From positions 1-34,827 of the forward strand of contig JASCIV010000173.1 of the NCBI GenBank assembly GCA_030374735.1: a stretch of DNA of 34,827 nucleotides, given 5' to 3'. Numbering within the stretch: position 1 is the stretch's first letter; the number at the start of each line of letters is the position of its first letter. This DNA comes from Gracilaria caudata (Eukaryota > Rhodophyta > Florideophyceae > Gracilariales > Gracilariaceae). Both the position numbers and the translations under genes were made by a program. Below the pieces are notes generated by a model. The model did not search any database, had not been told where the DNA came from, and saw only the letters and a program-made list of their open reading frames with translations. Of this stretch, positions 25,990-34,827 are shown piece after piece.

Positions 25990-27137
25990 GCTGTTAGAAA
26001 CTCCCAATAGCCCACAATGTAGTCCCGAGAACTTGGTCTTTTATGATTAGTCTTTCGTAACGTTACGGATGCGAGTGTATCTAGTAGAGGATATGTTAGC
26101 CTTCGCACATTAACCAAGATCCTGCCGAAAACCTCGAGTGCATTCGGCGGCGTGCCTGCGTTCTGACAAAAGCGTACAGATAACAATTGAATAATGTTAG
26201 GATTAAAATAATATTATAATGGAGTACACCTGTACTGTACAACGGCAGTGCTGTGCCGATTTGGGACGTGTGCCAGGCATCGTTGCTCTACAGGAGGCAA
26301 ATCCGGACAGAGAGGGGTGTTGCTTGGTCAACCGCAAGTTTGCGGTTATCTTATTGCTTTCCTCGCGTCTCGCGTCTTCATGAAGATAGTGCTGGTGAAT
26401 CTGTTGTATGTCCGCGCATGACAAATAGAGCTGATAGTTTGCAATACGTGTTCTGTCTGCGGCAGTTCTTAATTGCTCAGTTTAAGACGAGGTGGAACTC
26501 ATCTCGCAGTCAGAGCGGAATTTGTGGGCGACACCCGAACATAGCTTCCAGAAATGATCACCTGAGGTTCAGCGAAAGTTGCTTGGATGGACTTCCGAAG
26601 GCTGCTCAAGGTTGCTAGCGTTTGCAAAACCTTCATGTAATTGGAAACATTAGGAAGGCGAAAACTGACGATAGATATAACCCACGTCATCAGATTGAAG
26701 AATTCGGTAAGATTTACAAGTCAGATCGAACAGCAGACCTCCAGCATTTGAAAGGTATGGGAGGCAACGCTTTGCGAGGCGGGTTCTTCAGCCCTAATTT
26801 TTTTTTGAGTCCTCAAACCGAATGAGAGAGGAGCTGCGATAATGGATGTGCGTTTATTAACTCGAAGGTCAGATTTTCGGATCTCATGGACTTCTGCAGC
26901 GGTCATTCGAAATGTATCATGGTAGCAGATAGGGCCAGTGAAACTGAGTTGCAAATCATTCGGGCAAAGAGAGAATAAAGGTGGCGTGGCCAAGCTAAAT
27001 GCATCGGCTACTTCGTCAGTCTCGATACTAAACCTGCAAGCGCTCCAAGCAACGGTTTTATAAGAAATAGTATTCGATACCAAGCTTCGTTGCACAGTTG
27101 TTCCGGTTAGCGCAAGTCTAACTTCTTTGCTTCATGG
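25990..27137. other. Intergenic of 1.15 kb, no confident gene
   Basis: This lies between the FIS1 3' end and the Lcp5 start. An AT-rich AATAATATTATAATG stretch at 26210-26222 precedes overlapping palindromes around GTACACCTGTACTGTAC (26224-26240). Open stretches such as the ATG-led 63-codon minus-strand ORF at 26690-26499 read like protein but have no family match and no splice partner that I could establish. Confidence 0.45.
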
Positions 27138-27941
27138 TTATCGTCTACCACCAGCAAACGCAGCGGCAAGGAGTCCACCAACAACGGCAATACCCGAGAC
27201 GATTGATATTCCGATGACTCCATCTTTGGTGATCTTATCCTCTACAATGTCCATAAGAGATATGGCTTGCCGACAGTTTGGAGCAATCTTGAGAAGCTTA
27301 TCCAAACATTTCCTGCTTGATACGACATCATCCAGCCTGTAATAACCAAGAGCCATATAATACAAGCAATCCCGATCTGCATACCGATCCTCCAACAGAC
27401 CTTGCATCATGATGACACCCTTTTTTATGTTTGCTCGCTAAACAAAAAATACAGCCGAAGAGAATGTCAGTAATATTTTATACAGCAAAGTAACCATAAA
27501 AGCTGCTTGCGCTCTGCCTCGCGTCTGCGTGAATGCGACTTGAGGATCTGTAGCGTACCTCTTTTGATCGGATAAGCGCCCACGCGTAATTGAACTTGGC
27601 TGTAGGATTTGGACGCGATTTCATACATTCTTTCATGTAGATTTCTTCGAATCTCTACGGACACGCGCACATTATGCTTTCGTTAGTTGCGAGATGCTCG
27701 ATGCGAACAAGATTCGCAAATGGACCGCACTTACGTCAAGTTCGGCGCTGAGATCTACCTCTGCCAGGTCATCGTCAAGTTCAGTTCTTCTTATGGCGGT
27801 GCTGGACTGCGGGATAGGGGTCTGCACCGGAGGCAATGGCTGCGCCGGATGCTGTGCGGGCGGAGCGGAGACAGTTGGCGGTGGCGGGGGGGCACTGCCC
27901 CCGACGGTAGGCGGTGGGGGAGGTGCGGGTCTTCCAGACAT
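27138..27941 (-). CDS. FIS1: Mitochondrial/peroxisomal fission protein FIS1, three exons, proline-rich N-terminus
   Basis: I read exons 27941-27735, 27654-27559 and 27437-27138: 69 + 32 + 99 = 200 residues. Introns are 80 nt (27734-27655, GTAAGT) and 121 nt (27558-27438, GTACGC), both phase 0. The joins restore the FIS1 TPR pair: RFEEIYMKECM, KFNYAWALIRSKE, then RANIKKGVIMMQGLL and DCLYYMALGYYRL, with CLDKLLKIAPNCRQA closing the second repeat. The C-terminus is a tail anchor (GVIGISIVSGIAVVGGLLAA) ending GGRR, as expected for an outer-membrane protein. FIS1 recruits the dynamin-based fission machinery. Unusual: residues 1-50 carry two PPPPPTV repeats in an otherwise disordered Pro-rich arm, whereas typical FIS1 is about 150 residues and starts near the TPR. 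The gene is divergent from SDA1. Confidence 0.9.
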
Positions 27942-28531
27942 TGTTGACAGGCTGATGCGAACGAAAGTAGGGCAGGTGGTATAACTCTTGCGTGCTCGCG
28001 GATGATGTGGTGATGGTGCCTGTCGTGGGTGACGTGCCGATGGAAGTGCGGAAAGAGAAGATGTGGAGATGGGTGATTGTGTCAAGCGGAGGGAAGTGGC
28101 GCTGGCGATGGTTCGGCAACGGCGCTCGACGCGAACGCTGGAGACGGTTCGGTCCAGCAGACAATTCGCTCCACTCCACCTGCGGCATGAGCAGCATCCA
28201 CGCTGTGCGTTCGACTTGAAGTTCCGCAAATCTGTAAGGACATTTGCTTACACCAGAATTTATTGAAAACCTCGATAGAACCGTTTTCCGTAATGTCGAC
28301 GGTGCCCGTGAAGTTCACGCCGCCGCCGTGAACTCGTTGATGTGGCAAACGAAAATAACGCTCCCGTGATTGCATTTTCCAGAAGCGGGAAGCAGTTGAT
28401 ATCTCCCTTTCTGTTCTGAGGACATAGGGGCTCTTCGTTGGGCGCCACCACCCCGCAGATAGTTCCTCAATATCTCAGCTCGCCTGTGCTTTGAAACGTC
28501 TTCCATGCAGTTCAATTGCGTTTAAACCGAT
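27942..28531. promoter_or_regulatory. Divergent promoter region of FIS1 and SDA1
   Basis: There are 590 bp between opposed start codons. Several short open frames exist on the minus strand (for example 28375-28082), but they lack recognisable domains. No TATA-like box is clear on either side. Confidence 0.45.
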
Positions 28532-30706
28532 ATGGATGTCGATCTTATGATTCTTCAGGAAAGATGTCGGAAGGACCCGCTTTCCTACAGAGATGATTTT
28601 CTAACCCAACGCCGTCATTTTGATGCTCTTCTGTCCGCAGCCAATTTAAATCCATCTGGTCCCAATCCCCGCCTTGCGGAGGTTGCCTCGTTCATGAGCG
28701 CTGTTGCACACTGCTACGGTTCTGAGGGGAACAGAATAGCCACTGAAATAACCACCTTTCTTGGCGAATATGGTCAAGCTATGAATCCAGACTTGCGACG
28801 TTCGCTTGTTCGACTGTTATGCCTCCTACGAGCGAGAGGCGCTGCAGACCCCACCGCAGTCATTCCATTATTTTTTCGCCTTCTGTCGTGCAGTGATAAA
28901 GTGTTACGACGAATGGTTCACGGACACATCGTATCAGATATCAAGAAGATTCAGAACAGTGGCCATTCCAGTCGTAAGCAGTTGCAAACTTTTTTGTTTT
29001 CAATGGTGCAAGACCCCAGTGAAGTTCTGGTTAAGCGAAGTTTACACGTGCTGGTGGATTTGTTCCGAAAGCGAATATGGAATGATGCTAAATGTGCCAA
29101 TATGATCGCAACTGCATGTTTCCATCAAGCCATTTCTGTATCTACCATTGCGTCGAGATTTATGCTCAACTCGGAAAGCAAGGAACATAGCCAAGATTCC
29201 GACGATGAATCAGACGATGAGAGTGCGGAGATGACGCGTACAACGAGGGATGGACACAAAGCCTCTGACATGTGGAAGGCTTACAATATGACCGGGAAAA
29301 AGTCGACGAAGCAGAAGAAGAAAATGGAGAGAATCATAAACAGAGCAACTCGACTAAAGAGTTCAGTGAATTGTAGAGCAATATCGGAGAAAAATCCTGG
29401 ACATCCGCAACTGGAAGCCATGATGCTCATCAATGACCCGCAAGAGTTCGCAGAACGGCTTTTCAAAGATCTTCAGACGAGAAGGAAAAAGGAGACTTAT
29501 GAGAACCGCCTTATCTTTATTAACTTGATATCTCGACTCGTTGGCACTCATGAACTTATTCTGTTTACCTTTTACCCTTTCTTGCAGAGATACCTGCAAC
29601 CTGCTCAACCAGAAGTAACACGGGTTCTCGCTTATTTAACTCAAGCATGTCACGAGAAAGTTCCTGCCGACGTGCTTCATCCTATCCTAAGGGGTCTTGC
29701 GGATACGTTTGTTTCTGAGCGAAGTTCACCTCCCTCTGTAGCTGCTGGTATAAACACGATTCGGGCCATTTGTTCTCGTGTTCCGCTCGCTATATTGGAC
29801 GAAGAGAATGAGTGCAAACCTGAACCGGAACAGGAAGCGGCATTGTTGGAAGATCTGGTACAGTACAAGACGAGCAAGGACAAAGGCATTATGATGGCGG
29901 CTAGATCCTTGATTGCTCTGTACAGAGAAGTGCATCCTGGTTTACTGCAAAAGAGGGACAGGGGTCGTGCCGGGGCTCAAGCCGTGCAGAAGGGAGAGGC
30001 CGTGCATGCTAGAGCATATGGGGAGCATAGGTACGCTACGGGAGTAGAAGGAATTGAACTTTTGAACGCCGCAGATTCTGACGAAGACGAAGGGGGCGAA
30101 TCTGATGGGGAAATTGATGCTGGTATTGATGCGGGAGATGATAACGTGAAAAACAATGCGAAAAACGCCGCTGAAGATGGTGATGAGGGTGGTGCTGATA
30201 AGGACGAAAACCAACAGGTGAATACTGATGAAGAGTGTGAAGCCGATAGTGACGATGAAGAAAATGAAGGCGAAGAAGAGACAACAGAAGAGATAAATGT
30301 TGAAGGCGATGATGGTGATGGAATCGGCGACACGAAACGGTTGGACACCATGCAGGTTCTCTCAAACGAGGACTTTGAGAAGATCCGCGTTCGACGTGCT
30401 GCCAAGGCGCTTGGGCAAAGCGTGAGAGAGCTTAATACAGGGAGAGTAGTGGATCCAGATGAAATTCAGGGACCCGTAAGACGGGAACGTCTCACGCACG
30501 AGGAACGCATGGAGAGCATTTTGAAAGGAAGGGAAGGACGGGAAAAATTCGGAAGAAAGAACGGTAAAGGCGGCGGTACAAGTAACAAACAAAAACTGAA
30601 GAAGAAGTCCAATGCAATGGTGATACATAAACGAAGAAAACGAAACAAGCAAATGTCTCGAAGAGATAAACAGATTGCGAAGCGAAGGAAGAGAGACTAC
30701 CGGTGA
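28532..30706 (+). CDS. SDA1: SDA1-family 60S ribosome biogenesis protein
   Basis: The protein has 724 residues from the ATG at 28532, close to yeast Sda1 (767) and human SDAD1 (687). The N-terminal helical-repeat half starts DLMILQERCRKDPLSYRDDF and includes RRSLVRLLCLLRARG, PLFFRLLSCSDKVLRRMVHGHI and the KRSLHVLVDLFRKRIWND block. The SDA1 core follows with ENRLIFINLISRLVGTHELI, FYPFLQRYLQP and AGINTIRAICSRVPLA, and then SKDKGIMMAARSLIALYREV with HPGLLQKRDRGR. From about residue 510 to 600 it is strongly acidic (Asp/Glu-rich), and the C-terminus is very basic (KRRKRNKQMSRRDKQIAKRR), typical of nucleolar factors. SDA1 acts in 60S pre-ribosome maturation and export. No intron is needed. The stop lies 56 bp from the converging NFU stop. 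Confidence 0.95.
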   Translation: MDVDLMILQERCRKDPLSYRDDFLTQRRHFDALLSAANLNPSGPNPRLAEVASFMSAVAHCYGSEGNRIATEITTFLGEYGQAMNPDLRRSLVRLLCLLRARGAADPTAVIPLFFRLLSCSDKVLRRMVHGHIVSDIKKIQNSGHSSRKQLQTFLFSMVQDPSEVLVKRSLHVLVDLFRKRIWNDAKCANMIATACFHQAISVSTIASRFMLNSESKEHSQDSDDESDDESAEMTRTTRDGHKASDMWKAYNMTGKKSTKQKKKMERIINRATRLKSSVNCRAISEKNPGHPQLEAMMLINDPQEFAERLFKDLQTRRKKETYENRLIFINLISRLVGTHELILFTFYPFLQRYLQPAQPEVTRVLAYLTQACHEKVPADVLHPILRGLADTFVSERSSPPSVAAGINTIRAICSRVPLAILDEENECKPEPEQEAALLEDLVQYKTSKDKGIMMAARSLIALYREVHPGLLQKRDRGRAGAQAVQKGEAVHARAYGEHRYATGVEGIELLNAADSDEDEGGESDGEIDAGIDAGDDNVKNNAKNAAEDGDEGGADKDENQQVNTDEECEADSDDEENEGEEETTEEINVEGDDGDGIGDTKRLDTMQVLSNEDFEKIRVRRAAKALGQSVRELNTGRVVDPDEIQGPVRRERLTHEERMESILKGREGREKFGRKNGKGGGTSNKQKLKKKSNAMVIHKRRKRNKQMSRRDKQIAKRRKRDYR

Positions 30707-30762
30707 AGGGCGCGGGTTGATGACGAGTGTAGGTGTGATACGGTGTTTTTGTTGTAAAGAGT

Positions 30763-31419
30763 CTATTCGAATATTACGTTTGCTAGCTGGATATAATTGC
30801 GTTTTAGACGATGCGTGATCTCAACCTTAACTGAGTTAATGGCTGCGCCCGAACCTGTCATCTTGAGTCTTGCAGTGGGTACGGCCGAGTCAACGTGGAG
30901 AGAAACCAGTTCGATTGTACCGCCTGCGACGTTGAGGAATGGTCTGACTTCGTCAAGGGTCTTCTCAATACCTTCCTCGTTGAGAGGGGGCCCTTCAGGC
31001 TCCGCCTGGATCACCTGTTCAATTTCGGGGATTTTCTCGCGTAAACGTCGTTCAAGCCCCATCTTCATGGTCATAGTGCTCGACGGACACGAACCACATG
31101 CGCCTTCTAATTGAAGCTTCACAGTGGCTCCGTCGATATCGGCGATTGATACGTTTCCCCCATCGGACATTAGATAAGGTCGCATCTCATCAAGCACCTT
31201 CTCGACGTTTTCGTGCGTGAGTTCCAGGATTTCGGACGAATCGGATGGAGTGGACTCTGTGGGAACTGGCGAGATTTTTGGCTGCGCGTCAACCATGGTG
31301 GGCGGGCGGCGAGGGGTAAGGCGCGTGCGCGGGCGGACGGAGGTGTGGCATTGGTGCGGCGCGGATTGGAGGAACGTGGTGGCGGGCAGCGGGGCGACGA
31401 AGAAGGTTGCGGGATGCAT
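30763..31419 (-). CDS. NFU: Plastid NifU-like iron-sulphur scaffold, NFU2 type
   Basis: The protein has 218 residues from the ATG at 31419. Residues 1-45 form a transit-like leader with FFVAPLPATTF and many Arg/Ser/Thr. The first NifU C-terminal-like domain (about 64-140) reads VEKVLDEMRPYLMSDGGNV and ends in the cluster-binding ACGSCPSS motif (Cys108, Cys111). A second, degenerate copy follows (about 149-218): IEKTLDEVRPFLNVAGG, with MTGSGAAIN where the CxxC should be. This two-domain arrangement, second domain without cysteines, is that of plastid NFU1/2/3 in plants, which donate clusters to photosystem I and other stromal Fe-S proteins; mitochondrial NFU proteins have a different N-terminal domain. 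It faces the CaaX-protein gene across a 624-bp divergent region. Confidence 0.94.
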   Translation of the reverse strand: MHPATFFVAPLPATTFLQSAPHQCHTSVRPRTRLTPRRPPTMVDAQPKISPVPTESTPSDSSEILELTHENVEKVLDEMRPYLMSDGGNVSIADIDGATVKLQLEGACGSCPSSTMTMKMGLERRLREKIPEIEQVIQAEPEGPPLNEEGIEKTLDEVRPFLNVAGGTIELVSLHVDSAVPTARLKMTGSGAAINSVKVEITHRLKRNYIQLANVIFE

Positions 31420-32043
31420 ATTGCTGTTGATTCAAAACGACGCAAACGACAGCAACGGCGACAAAAGGGCGAACTTCGCCGTCGACCCCGACTGAAATGC
31501 GAAGCGCAAGGTGGGGCAAGTTCAGTTGGGGCTTGCGCTTCGCGTCCAACGACCGTGCGAGCGGTTCAGCAGCGCGTGCGAAGAATGCAGGCAGTGGCAT
31601 CGAAGGCACTGGTTGGGCAGCGCTCTCGCGAGGCGCATGCTCGCAACCGCCAGCTCCTCCCAAAACGCCTCCGGCTACCAACGTGTCACAGCGGCTACCG
31701 AACCTGGACAGCGAGGCGTGTGTCGCACACGCGCACGGTGTTTGATCTTTCATGATCCGAAGTGCACGCGAGCTGTGACGAAAGATACACGGCCACGTGG
31801 GCTGTCACTTCGGTCTGTGAAGCGGTGCAGGGCGGCACTGTTTGCGTGCTGCGCCGCTACTTTGCCTGCCGAGCGCCGCGTTGAGCCTAACAGTTGCCGC
31901 CACGCTTGTCCTTCTGCTTGTAGAGTGCGTGGAGGCGCCCCCCATCTAAGAGTGCGACGAGCCGTGTTTGAGACGTCCTCCTTCAGTCGCCGGTTTGCTT
32001 TTGGAGACGACGCACGCGTCTTCTTGTTTGTGCACGCAGAGGG
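31420..32043. promoter_or_regulatory. Divergent promoter region of NFU and the CaaX protein gene
   Basis: This is a GC-rich 624-bp region between opposed start codons. It contains a perfect 12-bp inverted repeat, GCGAAGCGCAAG (31499-31510) and CTTGCGCTTCGC (31532-31543), with a 21-nt loop, about 80 bp upstream of the NFU ATG. The long open frames here reflect GC richness. Confidence 0.5.
31499..31543. repeat. Perfect 12-bp inverted repeat
   Basis: The arms GCGAAGCGCAAG and CTTGCGCTTCGC are exact reverse complements separated by 21 nt. It lies in the NFU upstream region and may be a 5' leader hairpin or a paired factor site. Confidence 0.75.
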
Positions 32044-33072
32044 ATGCAAGTAAACATGTCTTCGAGAGGCGCGCGCCCTGACCTCACGCATGTGTTGTAC
32101 ATTGAGAGCGCTCTAGCTTCCCTTGAAAGCACGATACGCCGTGGGATTGCTCCAGACTCTCTTGCGAAGTTCCACCCGTTGGAGAAGTTGGCTGACCTTT
32201 ACTTGGAGCGCCCCGCAGGTCATCGGCTGGATAATATTGATCGTGCTTTGGCGTCGTATGCGCTTGCTTCGAGGACTGCCGCATGCGCGTTGCAACCGTC
32301 TGCTGACCTCAATCGTGCGAGATTGTCGGCAAAGCTGGCAAAGTGTTGGTACTTGAGGTGGCAGTATGTTTCTCACCATTGTGCGGATATGCCGCTTGTG
32401 AAACGTGCACACTTGAGGGCTGCCGCAGATGCGATTGATATTGCTTTGCAGCGTTATGATGATTGTCGTGATTGGGAGCATGATGCCGATCAATGTGTCG
32501 TCTATAAACACGCGTTGTTGTGTAAGGGTTTCATATATCATGCTATGTGTACCAACATGGATCTTCAAACATTTTGTGACGTTCAGTCTGATGACGTTGA
32601 TCTTCAAGACAAGCAGAATCTTTGGCGGCGTATGTATGTTAACAGTTGTATCCAATCTTTGGAAAAAGCTCTCTTGTCTCGAGCCCCAGGACAGCCATGC
32701 GACCCACCTCAATCCAATCAAAGCGAAACGAAGCCCCCTTATGTGAACAAATCCCAAGTTACTTGTAATTCATCTGTACAAAAATGTATTCAACTTGACG
32801 TCCATAACGCCACAAAGGCACGCGCTATTATATGTCTTGCCCGGGCGTATGTCGATGTATCAAACACCGCTTCCGAAAAGGTGTCCAGTGCACTCAACCT
32901 GTTGGGAGGCGTAGAAGGGATGTTGGAAGATGTCGACGTGAACAAACACCATGACGGATTTGTTGTCAAGGAAGATGATTTGCAACGCATGAAAGAAGAC
33001 TCCAAGTGTCTTCAGCGCTTGCTTAAGCAGAATCGTCCCGCTGCCTCTGAGGGTGGCTGTATCATATCGTAG
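32044..33072 (+). CDS. Helical-repeat (TPR-like) protein with C-terminal CaaX prenylation box
   Basis: The protein has 342 residues from the ATG at 32044; the ATG at 32056 (MSSRGARPDLTH) is equally likely. It is mostly alpha-helical and resembles TPR arrays by the spacing of small and aromatic residues: ALASLESTIRRGI, PLEKLADLYLERP, IDRALASYALASRTAACAL, RARLSAKLAKCWYLRWQYV, AADAIDIALQRYDDC, YKHALLCKGFIYHAM, SCIQSLEKALLSRA, then KARAIICLARAYVDV. It ends GGCIIS: Cys339-Ile-Ile-Ser is a textbook CaaX box, and the final Ser favours farnesylation. There is no signal peptide or membrane segment, so a soluble protein attached to a membrane face by a lipid is the natural reading. I do not recognise a named family. 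No intron is needed. Confidence 0.8.
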   Translation: MQVNMSSRGARPDLTHVLYIESALASLESTIRRGIAPDSLAKFHPLEKLADLYLERPAGHRLDNIDRALASYALASRTAACALQPSADLNRARLSAKLAKCWYLRWQYVSHHCADMPLVKRAHLRAAADAIDIALQRYDDCRDWEHDADQCVVYKHALLCKGFIYHAMCTNMDLQTFCDVQSDDVDLQDKQNLWRRMYVNSCIQSLEKALLSRAPGQPCDPPQSNQSETKPPYVNKSQVTCNSSVQKCIQLDVHNATKARAIICLARAYVDVSNTASEKVSSALNLLGGVEGMLEDVDVNKHHDGFVVKEDDLQRMKEDSKCLQRLLKQNRPAASEGGCIIS

Positions 33073-34827
33073 CACGTATTCTGCTCACTACATGTATGAA
33101 GTGAATCGCTCTTTGTTTGTATAACCAACCTTGCAGCGGAAGCATTCGTGTTTCACAGTTCCAGGGATTGTATTGCTTTGCAGATGCTTCTTTCTCACGC
33201 ATTCAGGTTTGTCTCGATGTTTTCTTGCATATCTTTTGCTGGTTTCCCTTGTCGTTTTTACTTACATTCACATGCAATTCCCTTCCTTTCTGTGGCTTCT
33301 ACACACGTAGGCGCTAATTCGTAGACAGCAGTCGGTGTTAGCCTACTGTGCCTCGGATATGAATATGCCATTGTTAACAACGCTCAACGTTTTCCATCGT
33401 ATTGAAGCCCACATGCCGGACTTACTGGCTGTCATCGGTCGTACAGATTAACGATTGTCGTCTAGACCAGCACCCATCGCCATCTTAGAGTCGCATTATC
33501 GCTGAAGGTACTTTGCAATGCTCATCTTCCTCTAACTGTTTGCTACAAGTGGAACGTTAATCCGTTATAACGGACATGCACTTTCTTTCCTGGCTCTAGA
33601 TAGGGAGCATCGCGTGGCATCTATGCTATCCACGATGTTGGCTGAAGACCGCGTCCGCCATGTACGTCTGTCTCCACGATTCGCATATTCATACGACAGC
33701 GAACGAATCCCGGGAGACGTCCATACGTACCGAACGAGCGCTCAGAATCAGCAAAGTGAACACGTTCTCCTCGACAGCAAAATGAAGACATGCTTGTTAC
33801 GTGTTCCACGATGAGCGCTTTGGGTCAACTAACGGCTGCGTTACGTCTAGATCAAGTGATGCACTGGAACCTCGATTGATATTTAGAAAGCCTAGATGCT
33901 TGCGTGAGATTAGAATCGTAAAGGGATCCATGGCTGCACTTCACGGTTAGGTATAGAATCCACCTTTGCTCTTTCTTCTGGTAAAACCATGCGGTGTATC
34001 TACCGAATTCTCCTCGTCTGCTCGTGGCATACGACTGAAGATTGCATGATATGAAGTCCAAGTTGTGGGCCACCAAGAAGTCAATTCCGCTAGAGAAGCC
34101 AGGCAGAGGTTACGACTCAAGTGCAGTCCTATGCTCCAAAGACCATATTATCGACTGCGGTGAAGTAGCGTCGTGTGCACACATCACGTTGAAATGCTCC
34201 TCATCTCATCCCGAAGTGCAAGGGTAAGTCACTTCGAGTCATGCTAGTACTTTTTTCTTCTTGAGATCGATCTAGAATCTCCAGTGCCGAATGTCTTGAC
34301 TTTCTTTCCGACCCTATTTCCTTTTCTCTTCTTCTTTTTATGAGCACGTAAGCCTAATTTCCTTTTTGTTGCTCGGGAACGTGGATTCGGTATACTCTGG
34401 AAGTTATCTTTTGTAGAAACCCAACGGAACAGTCTCAATATAGCGCTCTGTTTTCGAGGTGGTTATTAGGCTGCACCTACCTTCGAATGTGTTCGCGTCA
34501 CTCGAATCGAATGATGCATAGAACCAAGCCACAGATTGTTACGTACAACAATGAGTATCTACTACAGTCCTCGTCATAAGTATACGAACGGCGGCAAAAC
34601 AAGCCTCCATGTAGAGCACAGAGTAGTTTTGGAATAAATAGACAGTACAGTAAAGTCTACCTCATTTTGAAATAATGCGCTGCAATCTCAAGACAAAATA
34701 ACGCGCCGCGCCTACAATGCATCCATTTCAAAATAAAGGGTGTTAGCACGCGTGTACGGGTGTACAGCACCCGCGGCAGGCAACAATAAAGACCATGCGA
34801 CGACGGAGTGCGGACAATGTTCCGCCC
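33073..34827. other. Right-end region of 1.75 kb without recognised gene
   Basis: It holds a perfect palindrome CCGTTATAACGG (near 33561), the truncated micro-SINE at 34316-34366, and a hairpin CGGGTG-tacag-CACCCG (about 34757-34773). Short ORFs (33614-33814 +, 33852-34076 -) have no motif. Exons of a gene continuing past the window edge cannot be excluded. Confidence 0.5.
34316..34366 (-). repeat. Micro-SINE copy D, truncated, with 10-bp target-site duplication
   Basis: The element at 34326-34356 (31 bp) is flanked by exact copies of ATTTCCTTTT at 34316-34325 and 34357-34366. In minus orientation it reads TAGGCTTACGTGCTCATAAA plus an AAGAAGAAG tail, the 3' part of the same family as 5428-5613 and 5959-6014. 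Loss of the 5' part fits the truncation common in LINE-driven insertion. Confidence 0.7.

Noticed and set aside
26499..26690. 63-codon minus-strand ORF beginning MTWVISIVSFRLPN
   Set aside because: It could be an exon, but no matching splice signals or neighbouring exon gave a longer sensible protein.
28082..28375. 97-codon minus-strand ORF with VNFTGTVDITENGSIEVF in the FIS1/SDA1 promoter region
   Set aside because: The text looks protein-like, but there is no family match, and overlapping frames in this GC-rich region are equally open.

Overview
This window looks like nuclear DNA of a photosynthetic eukaryote, most likely a red alga. Three proteins look plastid-directed (3-dehydroquinate synthase, a double-domain NFU protein, a MetC-type lyase), and all three carry a Phe-based N-terminal motif F-[VI]-[AS]-P-L-P with no preceding signal peptide, a pattern known from red algal and glaucophyte transit peptides. 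Most genes are uninterrupted. The introns I found are 68-121 nt, begin GT, end AG and mostly have CTAAC-type branch points. The species is not identifiable from sequence alone.

Layout. 1-3583 (+): 3' part of a UPL1/HUWE1-like ubiquitin-ligase protein that stops without a HECT domain. 4022-5260 (-): RCC1-repeat protein. 5261-6919: gene-free nest of short retroposons with clear target-site duplications. 6920-7861 (-): Trm10 tRNA methyltransferase. 8361-9683 (-): plastid AroB, divergent from a long DUF1764 protein at 10155-11489 (+). 11547-12238 (-): three-exon ATP23 protease. 13866-15569 (+): unusual MIT-like plus RING-like protein, convergent with a GT14 glycosyltransferase at 15778-17193 (-). 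17898-19289 (+): metC. 19637-20343 (-) and 21177-21829 (-): two small proteins of unknown function, the second with three exons. 21830-24063: gene-poor, with one SINE-like copy. 24064-24654 (-): dUTPase. 25018-25989 (-): Lcp5/neuroguidin. 27138-27941 (-): three-exon FIS1 with a proline-rich N-terminal extension. 28532-30706 (+): SDA1. 30763-31419 (-): plastid NFU, divergent from a helical-repeat CaaX-box protein at 32044-33072 (+). 33073-34827: no gene seen; one truncated retroposon.

Functions are mostly housekeeping and genes alternate strands, with no operon-like organisation: ribosome and tRNA maturation (SDA1, Lcp5, Trm10), plastid metabolism and Fe-S assembly (AroB, MetC, NFU), mitochondrial upkeep (ATP23, FIS1) and nucleotide hygiene (dUTPase). 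The most novel material is the set of very short retroposons: a family of about 56-63 bp with an AAG tail and a structured family of about 111 bp, one copy of the latter inserted inside a copy of the former. Also worth attention are the MIT/RING protein, the CaaX protein, the HECT-less UPL-like gene and the proline-rich FIS1.

Starts were set at the first sensible ATG. Exon models rest on splice signals plus protein-family continuity read by eye; no database search or alignment was run.
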